Assembly (NCBI GenBank): GCA_036897525.1
Contig: JAYMTJ010000035.1
Location: 29,311-93,310 of the forward strand
DNA length: 64,000 nt
Source: Pelargonium x hortorum
Lineage: Eukaryota; Streptophyta; Magnoliopsida; Geraniales; Geraniaceae
Reading direction: 5' to 3'
Shown here: positions 1 to 11,150 of the stretch, in pieces
Position numbering within the stretch: the stretch's first letter is position 1
Layout: each line of letters begins with the position of its first letter
Made by a program: the position numbers and the translations under genes
Notes under the pieces: model-generated
Seen by the model: the letters and a program-made list of their open reading frames with translations, nothing else
Told to the model about the DNA's origin: nothing
The model's database searches: none

Positions 1-834
1 AATGCTAGCCTCTATGAATCTAACAGCCACTGTCATTCCATGCTTGATTCTAGTCAGTATCCCTATCAATTCCGGTCTAATCTAATGCGGCTATATGGCT
101 GGCTACGAAAAATCCTCTTAAAAGCTTGCGTTACTAATAACGAAAATTATCTATATAATTTTATACTAAAAAGCATCTACCCTTGCTGGGAATTTTTTTT
201 TCTGATTCAGAAACAACAAATAAAGGGACTCCTTACTTTTCTTTTATTTAACAGCTACTTAACTAAGCAATTCCAAGGATTATTGAGTACCATTAATTAG
301 AAAACCCCCCCCTTCCCTTATATTATAGTAACTACAGAAATCCTAAATAAGGAATACAAATGAAATGGAAATAGTTCTATCTAGAGTGCTGTTTCTTTCT
401 AGTTTAGGTACTAAGGGTACATTCGAAGCCTTTGAATTTCCCACTTTCTTTTAATTTCTTAAAACCTTTGGAACCAATACGTTTTATAACAATTAATTCC
501 TTAATTAAAATTATCTATTCTGGATACTAAAAACAAATGAATAGGACATGAGAAAGCAAATTCCCTTTTTTTTTTTAAGTTTAACTTGTTTATACTACTT
601 CTTGAATGACCGAAACTAGGGAAACACCCGGCAAACCCCTTACTTTTTTTGTTACTGTTACAAAGAATACTAAATTGAAGTAAATAGCTCTAAAATAAGG
701 ACACCCAAATCCAGATCCATCACAAAGAGTAAAAGTTATGCTTATTTCCTTGGATTAAAAACAGAAATAATTAATGAGTCTACAACTCAGCCCTTTTCGG
801 ATTTATAATATTCCTATCTAACATTAAAAAAATT
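1..834. other. AT-rich non-coding stretch
   Basis: I see no gene, RNA or known element here. The stretch is AT-rich with several runs of C or T. An 86-codon frame at 40-300 (+) has ordinary length for this composition, no recognisable motif and no ribosome-binding context, so I do not call it. Around 806-870 the phrase AATTCCTATCT(AACA) appears twice, and a related phrase recurs near 2291, which may be the worn edge of family A. Confidence 0.6.
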
Positions 835-930
835 AAGGTGAGCTTAATATCCCTTAAAAGAAATTCCTATCTCGTTAAAGTTTGCAAAGTAAAGACCCGG
901 CACCAACAATAAAGACTTTTCACTTGAGCT
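835..930 (+). repeat. Family A repeat, partial copy (3' box only)
   Basis: The end of this stretch (AAAGACCCGGCACCAACA, about 890-908) matches the terminal box of the copy at 45,420-45,620, which reads GAGACCCGCACCAACA. After both, an A-rich run leads into CTTTTMACTTGA. The front boxes of the family are not visible, so this is a fragment or a badly eroded copy. A neighbouring better copy lies at 1,016-1,215. By-eye alignment only. Confidence 0.35.
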
Positions 931-1015
931 TAAGCATTTACCAAGAAACCCCAAACACAAATTACTCTATATTAGGACACTTTTGGAAGTGTAAGTAGTA
1001 GAGTTCTTTGAGTTA

Positions 1016-1215
1016 GTTGTATTAGATAGATAAGTTACAGTTTTTGTTATAGTAAGGGACATTCCTCTTGCTCTCTGTAGCTTATCAATAAAGAGGCTAT
1101 ATACTTTTCGGGATAATGAATAAATACGTCATCATACCTGACCCGCACGTAGTAAGGGAGGGAATTGAAGAATAGTATTAGTATATAAACCATCTTACAT
1201 ACACTACAGCAACAC
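1016..1215 (+). repeat. Family A dispersed repeat, copy with clear stem-loop
   Basis: This is one of the clearest copies. The leader TTAGTTGTATTAGATAGATA is followed by the stem-loop box: CCTCTT at 1064-1069 pairs with AAGAGG at 1091-1096 around a 21-base loop containing TGTAGCTTATCAATAA. Then come a box with CCCGCACGTAGTAAGGGAGG (1142-1161) and a terminal box CATCTTACATACACTACAGC followed by AACA. The order matches the copies at 4,765, 54,381 and, on the other strand, 15,870-16,262. No open frame runs through it. Function unknown; it could be a relic of a mobile element or a structured repeat spread by recombination. Confidence 0.6.
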
Positions 1216-1822
1216 AAAAAAAAAACTGGCTCTAAAAATATGAATTAGGTCTGTCTTATAAGCTCTTGGGTGGTACGTTTATCATTTGATTTTTCCTACA
1301 TTATTTACTATTTACTCTAATTACTCTTCTCTTCTAAAGAAAATAGAAAGGTCTTTGAGACTTAACTACAAGTACAAAGAGACTACTATGTTTTACAATT
1401 ACTTATATTCTTTAATTTATCTCTACCAGGATCCTATAATAGACCGTTTAGGAATTAGAAAGACTTTTTTTGTCTTGTTCAGGAGTTCTACACAGGTACC
1501 TGGAAAAGCCCGCCTATATAATTAACATTAAAAACTTCCCATCTCTTAAAATCAAACAGCTAGATATACTAGACTGGAAAGCACTAACAAGAAAACGAGT
1601 GCCGGAAAAGGAGAAACAGGATCCTGCCTTTGTTAATAAACTTCCCTTAGCAGCCAATACAATACTGTGAAGCACTCACCAAATAAATACAGAAGTCCCA
1701 GGAAAACAGAGCCTATTAATGACAATGAACTTCCATTTGTTAATCTAGAGACCCACTTAACTAGGAAATTCCAGGATTAATAAAAAAATCCTTTTTTGGT
1801 TTTGGTAAGGATAATTAACTCC

Positions 1823-1965
1823 AGCTTTTGCTGCTTCTCATTAGGGAGAATACGAACCTTATAGGTACATTGATGAATCCATCGACTAAATTCAATTTAG
1901 GAGGTTAACGCACTATAGTATAATAAAAGTACATACCTTACACTTTGATTGAAGAACATCAACTT
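1823..1965 (+). repeat. Family A dispersed repeat, eroded 5' half
   Basis: The third box is present as TTAGGAGGTTAACGCACTAT (about 1897-1916). It is followed by the fourth box, GTACATACCTTACACTTTGA, then GAACATCAAC. The stem-loop box is only weakly recognisable around 1825-1850 (GCTTTTGCTGCTTCTCATTA). The copy ends about 80 bases before a family C segment, so the two families may belong to one larger ancestral unit. Confidence 0.45.
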
Positions 1966-2032
1966 CAGAATCCCAGTTTCTAAAACTACACACCTTGAAA
2001 TACCTCGGAGCTATAATAAGACCCTTCCTCAG

Positions 2033-2115
2033 AATCTGCAGTACCCTATCTGCTTTTGACTTCTTTCTTCTTCATGCTTTTAGGAGTCTTTGCTAGACCA
2101 GGAAGTAGGCTGTAG
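2033..2115 (+). repeat. Family C repeat, copy 1
   Basis: This shares an uninterrupted 22-base identity (2045-2066, beginning CCTATCTGCTTTTGACTTCT) with 20,855-20,876. A second shared word follows, GAGTCTTTGCT, at 2084-2094 here and 20,926-20,936 there. The spacing differs by about 25 bases because the second copy has gained or kept extra sequence. A 22-base match is not expected by chance in 64 kb. Function unknown. Confidence 0.55.
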
Positions 2116-3985
2116 CTAGAACGAGATTTATAGGAGGGGGGGCTTTTCTTTCTTACTTAAAGGTTAAAGAAAGGAGTAATTCAGTTACTAGCATCCCTTA
2201 GCAACAAACTGCAGAAGAAGGAAATACAAACAAAGGATTCTACCAGGAAACATAATAAACGGACATACCAGACTCAGTATATCCCCCTAAGGAAATTCCT
2301 ATCTAACAAACCCTGTTAAAGAACTTGAAACTCAACAAAGAGTAAAGTTCCCAGCTTCCAAAGACAAGACAATTAACTTCGGCTCGCTAAGAGAGGGATT
2401 TTCGGTTCCTAAGTGCTAGGCTAAGATAGGACAAGTAATTAAACTCCTTACTATTCCCAAAAAATTCTTTAACATTACACAATAGTAGATACTAAGACCA
2501 ATATCCCTTATGACTGGCCAGTACCATATCAAGGAGCTCCTCTAAAGTTTCCACTCATGCTTTAAGCAACAGATATTTACTAGTAAAATATTTTCCAAAT
2601 TAAGACTCTATTCTGCTCGAATATTCCCTAACAGAATTCTATCAAGGCAACCAGGGATAAAAAAAACTTAAGATACATATAAATCCAAGAACCCGCTCTA
2701 TGTCCCGTTAAAAGACTTAGCTTTGCTCTTAATATTGCTGTACGCTGTCTTTTAGTTTTTTTTAGTAAAAAGGAAGCTTCCGAAAAAAAGCTTAGGTTGA
2801 AATATGAGTTTAAGAAACTAAGAAATAACGGGCTTAAATTCTATTTAATAGTACATGTCATGCTTCCTGTTTATAGGAATTCTGAGAATAACTTGTTTCT
2901 AGTCTTAGACTTGTAAAAAAATATTATTAGACTTTGCAATTAGATTCTTTAAAGTACTCAAACTATAGAAATTCTTTTCAGGCAGACCCTCGCGAGGAGA
3001 TCTACTAGTATTCTTTACTAAAAAAGGGGCGGAAGTTAAGGTTTATTCAGAGGCTTTCAAGTATTACTTTTGAAGTTTTAACCTAGTATAAAGTTATCCT
3101 ATTTGTCTGAGAACGTTTTCAATTTACAACTTTCGACCTAAGTTCAGTATTGTTTTTGAGAAATTAGTTAACAATTAAGGGGTCCTTCCCCAAACCATTT
3201 TTTGCCCCTGAGTATTCAGGATATATAGTATATAGCTATCCCAGCAAATAAGGAATAAAAGAAGGATTCCATGGGTAATTACCGAGCTTTTCCTTTTTTT
3301 GAAGCGGATTTCCTACATCTTCAGCTTGTGTTCCTTTTGCCTTGTGAATTGAAATTGGTCTATACTTGTCTCTTCATATATACGAGAGAAAAGAAATAAT
3401 CTTTCTTTGTACAATATTCCACGATTCCTTGTTTTTACTGCTCAGAATTCTCTATCTACAAGGGTTATCGATTATAAAAAGTATGTAGTGTCAACATTTT
3501 TAGAGGAACACTAACGGCTTAAAGCTATAGCTAGAGTAAAACTTAGTAGAAAAACCTATTTTTTACTATCCAAAATATGAACCCTTAGCTAAAAGAAAAA
3601 ATCCAACTCTTAGGACCCAAGGAAGACTTTCTTTTGTTCGCATGACCCTTATCAATTTGATTTAGAAATTCCAATTCCTTAGGTTTTCAAGAACATAAAT
3701 TCTTTGTTACTTTTGTTCGTTCCAAATACTAATAGATAATAGGGAACTCTAAACGGATATTTCATTTCTAAAATGACAGGACTTGAATTATTAAGCTCTA
3801 TACTTTCTGCTATCATACTCTAGAACAAGCATACAAGTAATATATCGGTTTTTAATCTCCTCTAAATCTAAAACGGGGTGCATCCATTAGAACAATTCTT
3901 ATTAAACTGCTATACAGAAGTGCTACACCTAAATCCTAAAGAATTAGACTTGGAATCTGAACTACCTAGAAAGATCCATAATAAA
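2116..3985. other. AT-rich non-coding stretch
   Basis: I see no gene, RNA or mobile element. Reading frames are short in all six frames. The stretch around 2286-2350 carries AATTCCTATCTAACA and GTTAAAG, resembling 866-885, and may be a further worn repeat edge. The rest is unremarkable AT-rich sequence with A and T runs. Confidence 0.6.
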
Positions 3986-4500
3986 AGATAAGGTACTCAA
4001 ACCTGCTCCAACAACTCTAAACCCATCCTTCCAGTGCTATCCAGCTAAACTGATTGATATCTCGGCTTACAAAATTCTCAATGGAATACAAAGTATCTAT
4101 ACCTATACTCTCACAAGGAATACTCTGTCTTAGAATCCTGCAATGAATTGCCAGGTTTAGAACAATTATCTCCTCTAGCTAGAGAGAGAATCCGTTTCCA
4201 TTAGCACCATTTCCAAAGACAAGTGCTACTTTGAATAAAGCTCCTTTACTATCAGCTTAGATCTAGACCGACCAGATTCCATTCATTAGCTACAAAGGTA
4301 CATCTTGGACTCCCTGTAATTTAGCTACACTTGCAAAGGTCTTCCCTCCACTAAGGACTGCTTTACCTCAATCAGAAGTCTGCTAACACCTTACCTTTAG
4401 ACTAGAATCCGTTATTCATTACATTACCCTCTATCTATCAGGGTTTCCCGTATATACCATTAGACATGAAAGTAAGGAATTCTTATCCTTTAGCTTATAC
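3986..4500. other. Higher-G+C, C-rich patch
   Basis: The plus strand changes character here: fewer A/T runs, and many CTTCC, AGCTA and CTTTAC words, with C more frequent than G. It resembles the block at 16.3-18.5 kb in texture. No open frame of note crosses it and I recognise no gene. It looks like a small piece of a different sequence class inserted into, or surviving within, the AT-rich background. Confidence 0.45.
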
Positions 4501-4764
4501 ACTTAGATCGGATAGACTTGAACTTGACTTACTAGAAATATTCTTTAAGCTTCAACTCTCTTTTTTTCTATTCCTTTTTATCTTGACTAAACTAGGGAAA
4601 ACCAGAACACCCTATAAAGACTTTCAAATACTTTCTTAAATCTCAATAGTAAGGATAGATCCAGAAGAAAAAGAAACAGCTCTACCGGTTAAAGAACTTC
4701 CGTTTATATATTACTTACTTTTACCTAGAGATACTTGAAAAAAACATTGACAAAGTACTAAATG

Positions 4765-4925
4765 GTAACTCTTTAATTAAGGATAATCCCTCTTGTGCTA
4801 TGCTCTTATCGAAAAGGAGGAGTTAGCCCTAGAAAGATAATGCTACCAGACCGGCACGTAGTAAAGTAAGGAAATGAATAATAGTACTAGATATAGTTAA
4901 CCTAAGAGCAACATCAACAAGAAAG
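4765..4925 (+). repeat. Family A dispersed repeat
   Basis: The stem-loop box is present but weakened: CCTC at 4789-4792 can pair with GAGG at 4817-4820, and the loop keeps CTTATCGAAAA. It is followed by AGACCGGCACGTAGTAAAGT (about 4849-4868), matching the second box of the copy at 1,016, then ATAATAGTACTAG and the terminal GAGCAACATCAACAAGAAAG. The whole order agrees with the copies at 1,016 and 5,500. Confidence 0.55.
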
Positions 4926-5499
4926 ACAGGCTTTCGCTTGACCTCAATACCTGGAAAACGGGAACCAAGGACTTCCTTACACTTACTTTTTTGACTCCAT
5001 TTGACTCCCAGCTTTAAGCCCCTCTCGAAATCAGAAAGTTAGAAAACAAAGGAAACACAAAAAAGGCCATTTAAAGACTTACTTCTTCTTACTTCCTTTT
5101 ATTCTGTATTACTTTATTGTTCTTGAGAGCTATACCTTGAATGACTTCGTGTTTATGAGATAGACTTCTTAGAGGAAGTAAAGGGACAGAAGTAGGTGTT
5201 AGAATCGAAGGAGAGATCATACCTATGATAGCTAGTGTATTCCCTGTACTGATGTTAGGGTTCTTACGAAGGCTAATGTAGTTAGTGTAACTTTTTATAC
5301 TTTTTTTTAGGGATAGATAGTCGAGTTGCAGATAATAGTGTATTACTTGTTCTAAATAGTATAGGTATAGGAGTTTGCCTTAATTAGTAATTCTATTATA
5401 AGTTTTATTAGTATTAGGTCTATGAATTGTATTAGATTTTAGATAGATGTAATAGATTGTTAAGTAAACTTCCTATAGGTTTTTTTTAGTTGTTACTGC
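4926..5499. other. Non-coding stretch with T/G-rich low-complexity leader
   Basis: No gene seen. From about 5220 to 5470 the plus strand is built of loosely repeated TAGTGTA, TATTAG and GTATTAGAT words. A similar texture precedes the family A copies at 1,016, 45,420 and 55,684, and recurs at 26,990-27,130. It may therefore be the 5' part of a longer ancestral unit rather than unrelated filler. Confidence 0.4.
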
Positions 5500-5620
5500 G
5501 TAGGGAGGTTAAAGTCTTTAATAGTAACCCGCCCGCAGTCTAACGGAGGAAGGTTAAGGCATTATTGTATATATGATAGTACATACTTACACTAGGAGCA
5601 ACATCAAGAAAACCAGACTT
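5500..5620 (+). repeat. Family A dispersed repeat, 3' half
   Basis: Two versions of the third box occur close together, GTAGGGAGGTTAAAG (about 5500-5514) and GGAAGGTTAAGGCATTATTG (about 5548-5567), with CCCGCCCGCAG between them. The fourth box follows: ATAGTACATACTTACACTAG, then GAGCAACATCAAGAAAACC. No stem-loop box is visible directly upstream. The end is nearly the same as in the copy at 4,765-4,925. Confidence 0.5.
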
Positions 5621-8600
5621 AGCTTAGCCTCTCTGGAAAAAACTCTATACTATAAGACCTCTCAAACTCCTACTCATAACCCGCTTAACCTGTCTCTAAA
5701 TACCTAATAAAGTACCCCATCTTATTCTTAGGACTTCACTAAAAAAGGCTTCTTCAGGATCAGACTCTTCTTAGCTACAATACCGGGTCTTCTAGAACCT
5801 TAAAAATAAAAGAGATACTCCTCCTTAAAATAGCTAGAACTTTCTTTTGGATCTTTGTCTTCTTATGGAGCTTGTAGCCTGTCTTAGGGCTTTGGGGATT
5901 TCTTGCTCTTCTAGCCGCCCTGAGTCTAGTTATAGTGTATAGGATGGGTTGATTTGATTAAGGTTTAGGTTAGGCGTTAAACCAGGTTAGCTATCTGGAT
6001 CATTTCATTTTTTATTTATAAGGGCTTCTAACGGGCATCTTTTGAGGGTTCTCTTTTTGTGATTGTGACTTACTTTACATCTCTTGTTTATTAACTTATA
6101 GAATCTGGCCTCTCGACGCCATGGCATTTAACCATTTTCCTTTTTTAATCTCTTCTTCATAATCGCGCGCGGATTCCCTTTTAAACTTCCAATCAGGCAC
6201 TAATATCTAAAATTGAAATGTATCTAAATCTAATTACTACTGTTTTGTTTCAAGATCTCAATAAGGGTATAAAATCAGAGCTACTCATTATTTTATTAAG
6301 GAATTCCACGGGTTACTCTTTAATCTTTGTTTTTGCAGAATAGACTTCCCTGTAATGAAAGATAAAGTTTAAGCTTTTGTTTAGTTATCTTTTGTATAAA
6401 TTTCTACTTGTATAACCGAGAAGAATAAAATAAAGCTTAAATGAAGTCCTTCAAACAAAATGCCTGATTAACAGGTTTAAACATAAAAAAACTGTACTTT
6501 AACCGAGGCGAGTATTAAAGAAACCCGAACTCATAGAGGCTTTTTTAGCAAATAAAATAAGATATAAAAAACCTCTGTAAATTTGTAAGAGGAATAGGGT
6601 CTAAAAACGTAAGGCACACAAAGTTGGGGATTTTAGAAGGTTTTCCTCTTCTTTAGTTTTAATCTACTAGGGGAACTCTTAAGTCGTAGGGATTCCTTTT
6701 TACTAGCCCTCCTGCTTATACAACATAGACTCAAAGTTTAGGAATTTTCTACTTGAACTTATAAGGAGAAGCTGGGTTACTCTCAAATTTATAGGCACCT
6801 CTGGAGGCTTTTAAATACATGTGTGTACGGGGCCTAGGGTATATGCAATATGTAAGCAGTCAAATGGGTTCCCTATGCAGTTTTATACTGTAAAATGGGC
6901 CTTTTTGTTTTCTTTTAGTAAATGCATTTTTCAGGTTAGAAATTGAATTTACAAGACCCCAATAAGAAATACAGAAGTAAAGTATAAAAAAAACAGGAGC
7001 ACTCGTACTTAAAAAAATGATATCTAGTTCTAAATTCCCTTTCCAGGATGCGCGCAATTTCTTAGTGTATTGAGGACCTTAAGATAATAACGATAATATA
7101 TTAAGTAGATACGAAGTTACTCCAGGGGCCTTGTTGACCAGGATTTTATACTATATAAGGAATCTAGGACCCTGAGAATTAATTAAATAGCATAGCCAAG
7201 TAAACTAAACCCGCGGTTTTTAGCGAGGGGTTTGAATTCCGAAGCGAAGGAGAAATTGATATAGATCCTTATTCTATTTTGGTAAAAGGATAAGTATAGC
7301 ATTGCCTATAATCCTATAAGAAGTTACCCAAGGTTTATAAGACAGGGAGCTTATGGGGTGCGTAAACTTTAAAGAAATTTTCTCTCCGTCCTGACTTCTT
7401 AAAAGTACCTTTAGCTAAGTGACCAAGGACTGTACTGGATATTTTAACAATTGATAGATCCCAAAAGAAGGATATGGGACTTAATTCTGTTGGTACGTAT
7501 CTGAGAGGAGATAATTTCAAAGAACCCGCCCATGTTAAAGGAGAAAGGCACTAAGCCACTTATATTAATTGAAAATCCTACTTTATAGGGACTGCTTACA
7601 AGAAATAGGAATTGAAAATGTACAGTAGCGCTTGTTTGTTTACCCATTTCTTATACTTTTTTACCGCTTACACTTCGGTTGCTCTTAGAGTATATAGTAT
7701 ATAACCGGAGGATTCAAAAATTATAAGACTATAAGTACAAAATACGGAACCCACCCATCTGGTTGGTAGACACCCGAGGAAAAGCTTGATTAGAGTCTTT
7801 ACAAAACAAGAGTAATGCTGCTAGCTGAGTTTGACTTCCTTAGTTTTAGGGGTATCCCTGTAACCAATTAGACAACTAGAATTTTGAGGGATCCGAAACG
7901 AAAAGTTAGAGCGGATAATCCTAATTACATAGCTAGCTAGGTCCTAAACTATTAGAATAAATTAACTAAGGTTAAGGGGTTTTGCAGAGCTTTTAGTAAT
8001 TATCTTTTATGAGACTCAGAGTCGCTTCCACAGAAAGAGAGTTAGCTAGTTTATATAAGTTTTGGTCTCCAGGGATATCCGGTCAAGTCAATAAGAGTAG
8101 GAATTAGTTAAATAAGTTATAAAATGAAAAGGTTTTTTTTTGTTTAAGTTGAGTACAAGGTCTTTCGCTTTAGTATGGGAGTTCTCTGTCCAATATTAGA
8201 TGAATCGCTAAGGGAATTCCACGAACTAAAAGGAATTGAAATCACTTAGATAGATAAAGTAAAGTCGTGTTCAAATAAGCTCTTATTATTATTATCTCTT
8301 TTCTAAGGCATTTAGTGGATGCTACAGAGAGTACATTTCAATTATGACACACAGACATCAATCAACCCGAATGAAGGTAATGTACTTTGGTTCGAGGTCT
8401 TTAAAAGTTTTTTGAATTGAATTATTCTAGTTATGCCTGTCAAGAATTTCTAGATATATAAAGTTCTATAAAGTCTTCCCTTAGTTAGGAAGTTTTGAAA
8501 CAAGCTAGCATAATATATAAAAGGACCCAGCAACTTTTTATTTGTAGTCTCTCAATAGGAAATCACTTTAGAAAAAAAGTCCTATCTCTCCCAGCCTTCT

Positions 8601-9360
8601 CTATGCTCCCTATCCGTACAGCCTTGCATCGAAAAAAAAGCACATCCCCTCCTTGCGAGTTTCATACCTCTTTTCTAAACCTGGTAAAACAGTCGTAATT
8701 CAACAAGTAAAACATAGGTTCGAATCCCTTTCCTTTTAGAGAGGAAGTCCTAGTGGGTACTAATCACATATATTTTTCTTTTTGAAAGTGTGACCCGAAG
8801 GATTTTCAAAATATATCCATATATCTCCTTAATATTTAGTAGCTACAAATCGATTTATACTAGGTAGGAGTATTCTCTACCTTGCACGTTAGAAGTTGCT
8901 TATGTCATAAACCCTAAAGAATTTCCTGTTAGATAAGTAACCAAGCCGGGAAGAGAGTCTGCTCCTTAATTAGTCAGGGAAAGGGAATGCTTATAGTGTG
9001 CTCTTGAGAAAATGAAACTGTAGTCAAAATTCAATTTAACTAAACTGAGAAAATTAGTAATGGACAAGTCCTTATTAATTAAATATGCCAGACTTTTCTA
9101 GCTTTGGTGGGGCATATATATCCCCTGAAAAGGTACTAAACAACGAGATATAACTAGAAGGTCTCGCTAACCTGGAACTAAATTAAGGCACTTTAAAACT
9201 TATAAAGCATATGCTTTTTTCGAGTAAGACTCCTTAGTCTAATAGACCAGTAACAAAAAAGAAGTTAGAAATCCTTGGTTTAGAATATAGAGATTGTCCC
9301 ACACTTTGATGTATTAAATAAAGACCGTTGAAAAGGGTAACTTTAGAGTTTGTAGTTGAA
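5621..9360. other. AT-rich non-coding stretch
   Basis: I see nothing recognisable in these 3.7 kb. Short overlapping frames on the minus strand at 7335-7520 and 7444-7647, and a plus frame at 8495-8698, have no motif or coding signature and are within chance length. A tRNA-like phrase GGTTCGAATCCC at about 8708 lacks a pairing T-stem and a tRNA body. GGAATTCC palindromes occur at 6300 and 8213. Confidence 0.6.
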
Positions 9361-10340
9361 AAGATATCAGAAATAAGGTGTTCCAGGTTATGTGTTCTAG
9401 CAGGCACAGAGACTTACAATCAAGGTACTTCACCTAGACAAAGAAAGGTTTCTCATTGACAGAGAGAGGCTAGCATCCTTTACCGAGTGGTGTTTACAGG
9501 TTTCAGTTTATTGGTGGGATTGGGTGTTAAAGATAATAACTTATTAGATAGCACTTAGTCGTAGTAAGAGTGTTCCTTGTATTGTTGGACCGGTTAGCTA
9601 GAAGAATTGAGATTGACTTATAAAGAGTTGGTAGGCTATAGGATAGGGATTACAGACTTCGGAGGTTAAGGCAGCTTTGTAGTTGTTATCTTTCCTAGGT
9701 TAATGGAGTACAGTGCCTCTGTAAGCAAGCTAAGGTGTTTTGGAGCAAGTTGGTGATGGTATAGCAAGAGTAAAGCACCAATTCCTTAGGCTGAAAGTGC
9801 CTATGAATTTGAAAAAAAAAGAAGGAAGGCTATTTAGCTACTTTCTCTGAGGCTTGCCTTTGTGCTGACAGTCTCATATCGTTCGCTAGTTGAGCTACCT
9901 CCACAGGTATCTCAATCCAGCTCTCTTGATATTGATAGCAACAAAGGATTGAGGGAAAGCTAGCAAAGTACCGCTTGTATGGTTATCGTTCGATAGGTGA
10001 AGAAGAAAACTGATTTGACTACATCTTCATTGACCCTAGGAAAGAGAATCAATCCTATAGAGGAATGCTCTCATCATATTCATCATTGCATTAGACTAAG
10101 AAGGCGGTACGGTATTAAGAAGTTCAGTTTCAATAGGCTGATGAGTCAGGAGCGGACTGTAACTAGACAGAAGGAAGAGAGTAGCAATCTAAAGCGAATT
10201 GCCGTAAGCGCAAAGAGGGAAAGAAAGCAAATACGAATGATTCCCCTAAGGGATCACTTCTAGCCTATAGGCTTAGGGAGAGAGCAGCTCCCGCGCTTAC
10301 TACTAGTTCAAATAGAAAGCTTAGCAGCAGACAAAAACGC
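9361..10340. other. Higher-G+C island upstream of the coding relic
   Basis: This island contrasts with its AT-rich flanks. An isolated family A third box, GGAGGTTAAGGCAG, lies at about 9661-9674 without the other boxes. An 88-codon frame at 9997-10,263 (+) is rich in Lys, Arg and Ser but shows no domain. It lies just beside the minus-strand relic at 10,354-10,990 and I do not call it a gene. The island may be a piece of transferred DNA that includes the relic. Confidence 0.4.
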
Positions 10341-10353
10341 AACTGTAATGGTG

Positions 10354-10990
10354 CTATACCCGATAGACCATCACTACAAGATTCCACTTTGACATCGCTC
10401 CTGCAACAGCAATGAGGATACCTCGATTATGAATAGAGTCTTTTGCTAACGTGAGTCCTAGGTTCTTTCTTAACCCTTTGAACCCATCCAAAGTATCAGG
10501 CAATTTCAGACTTTGGACTAGAAAATCACTTTGTCCGGGCATAAATCGAAAGCCTAATGATAAGATAGAATTTGCTGAATGAGAAGTTAAATCCATTACA
10601 GTCTTGGGGATATCCAAAAATGGTGATTTGATTTGATCCATCAATTTTCGTGTCAACTCAGAATGATTACTACTTCTTTTAAATCTATCCATAATTTGGC
10701 TAGTGGTTGAAAACATGTGCGCATATCACTACTACTACTACTAGTCATTTTATCATCCAAACTGAGATTTTCCATCTTTTTGGTGATATTGAAAACCTCT
10801 AAGTTACCTACATCTATCTGTATTGACAAGCTAAAGGAATAACCATAAACAGAGTTCTTTATCCTTAAGGGTTTGATGATGGCATCACAGAGAGTAGGTT
10901 ATCTTTTAAAAGAGGGAAATTCTTGAATAAAATAAATGGGATCCCTTTCACCACCAAAAGTCTGACATCTTTCTTCTTCTTAGGAACCAT
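10354..10990 (-). pseudogene. Frameshifted coding relic of unknown origin
   Basis: Three minus-strand open segments follow one another in different frames. The first runs from an ATG at 10,990 to a stop at 10,865 (41 residues, basic N-terminus VPKKKKDVR). The second is open from about 10,893 to 10,656 and contains a five-serine run. The third runs from 10,716 to 10,354 (120 residues, the longest ATG frame in the window). Each segment overlaps or abuts the next, so two single-base shifts would explain a formerly continuous product of about 210 residues. The residue make-up (mixed hydrophobic, Lys, Ser, Asp; phrases such as MPGQSDFLVQSLKLPD) looks protein-like rather than random. I do not recognise the family. 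It sits in a higher-G+C island, consistent with transferred DNA. It could still be a chance stacking of open frames. Confidence 0.4.
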
Positions 10991-11039
10991 CATTTATATA
11001 GAATAAGAACTCAATTCCACTATTGAAATCTCTTGCAAG

Positions 11040-11150
11040 TACTGTCTATAACCAACTTAAATACCTACCCTAATAAGTCAACCAAACTCATTAGGGAACC
11101 ACCTAAGCACCAACCTTAATCCTAGGTACATAAAGACCCTAACCTTAAAG
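11040..11150 (-). repeat. Family D repeat, copy 1 (minus strand)
   Basis: Read on the minus strand, this contains AGGTTGGTGCTTAG (11,103-11,116). It is followed, with a few substitutions and a one- or two-base gap, by GTT-CCTA-GAGTTTGGTT. The same string occurs on the plus strand at 45,142-45,180. The match spans about 38 bases with few differences, which is more than chance would give. Function unknown. Confidence 0.5.

Noticed and set aside
1141-1160. CCGCACGTAG in two family A copies (also about 4,850), recalling the GCACGTACGG part of group II intron domain V.
   Set aside because: The rest of domain V and its pairing arm are missing, and no domain VI or intron ORF is nearby.
8704-8722. 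GGTTCGAATCCC, a T-loop-like phrase.
   Set aside because: The flanking bases do not pair as a T-stem and no tRNA body is found upstream.
9997-10263. An 88-codon plus-strand frame beside the relic.
   Set aside because: It has no motif, no known domain and ordinary length for the slightly higher G+C here; its make-up is simply Lys/Arg/Ser-rich.
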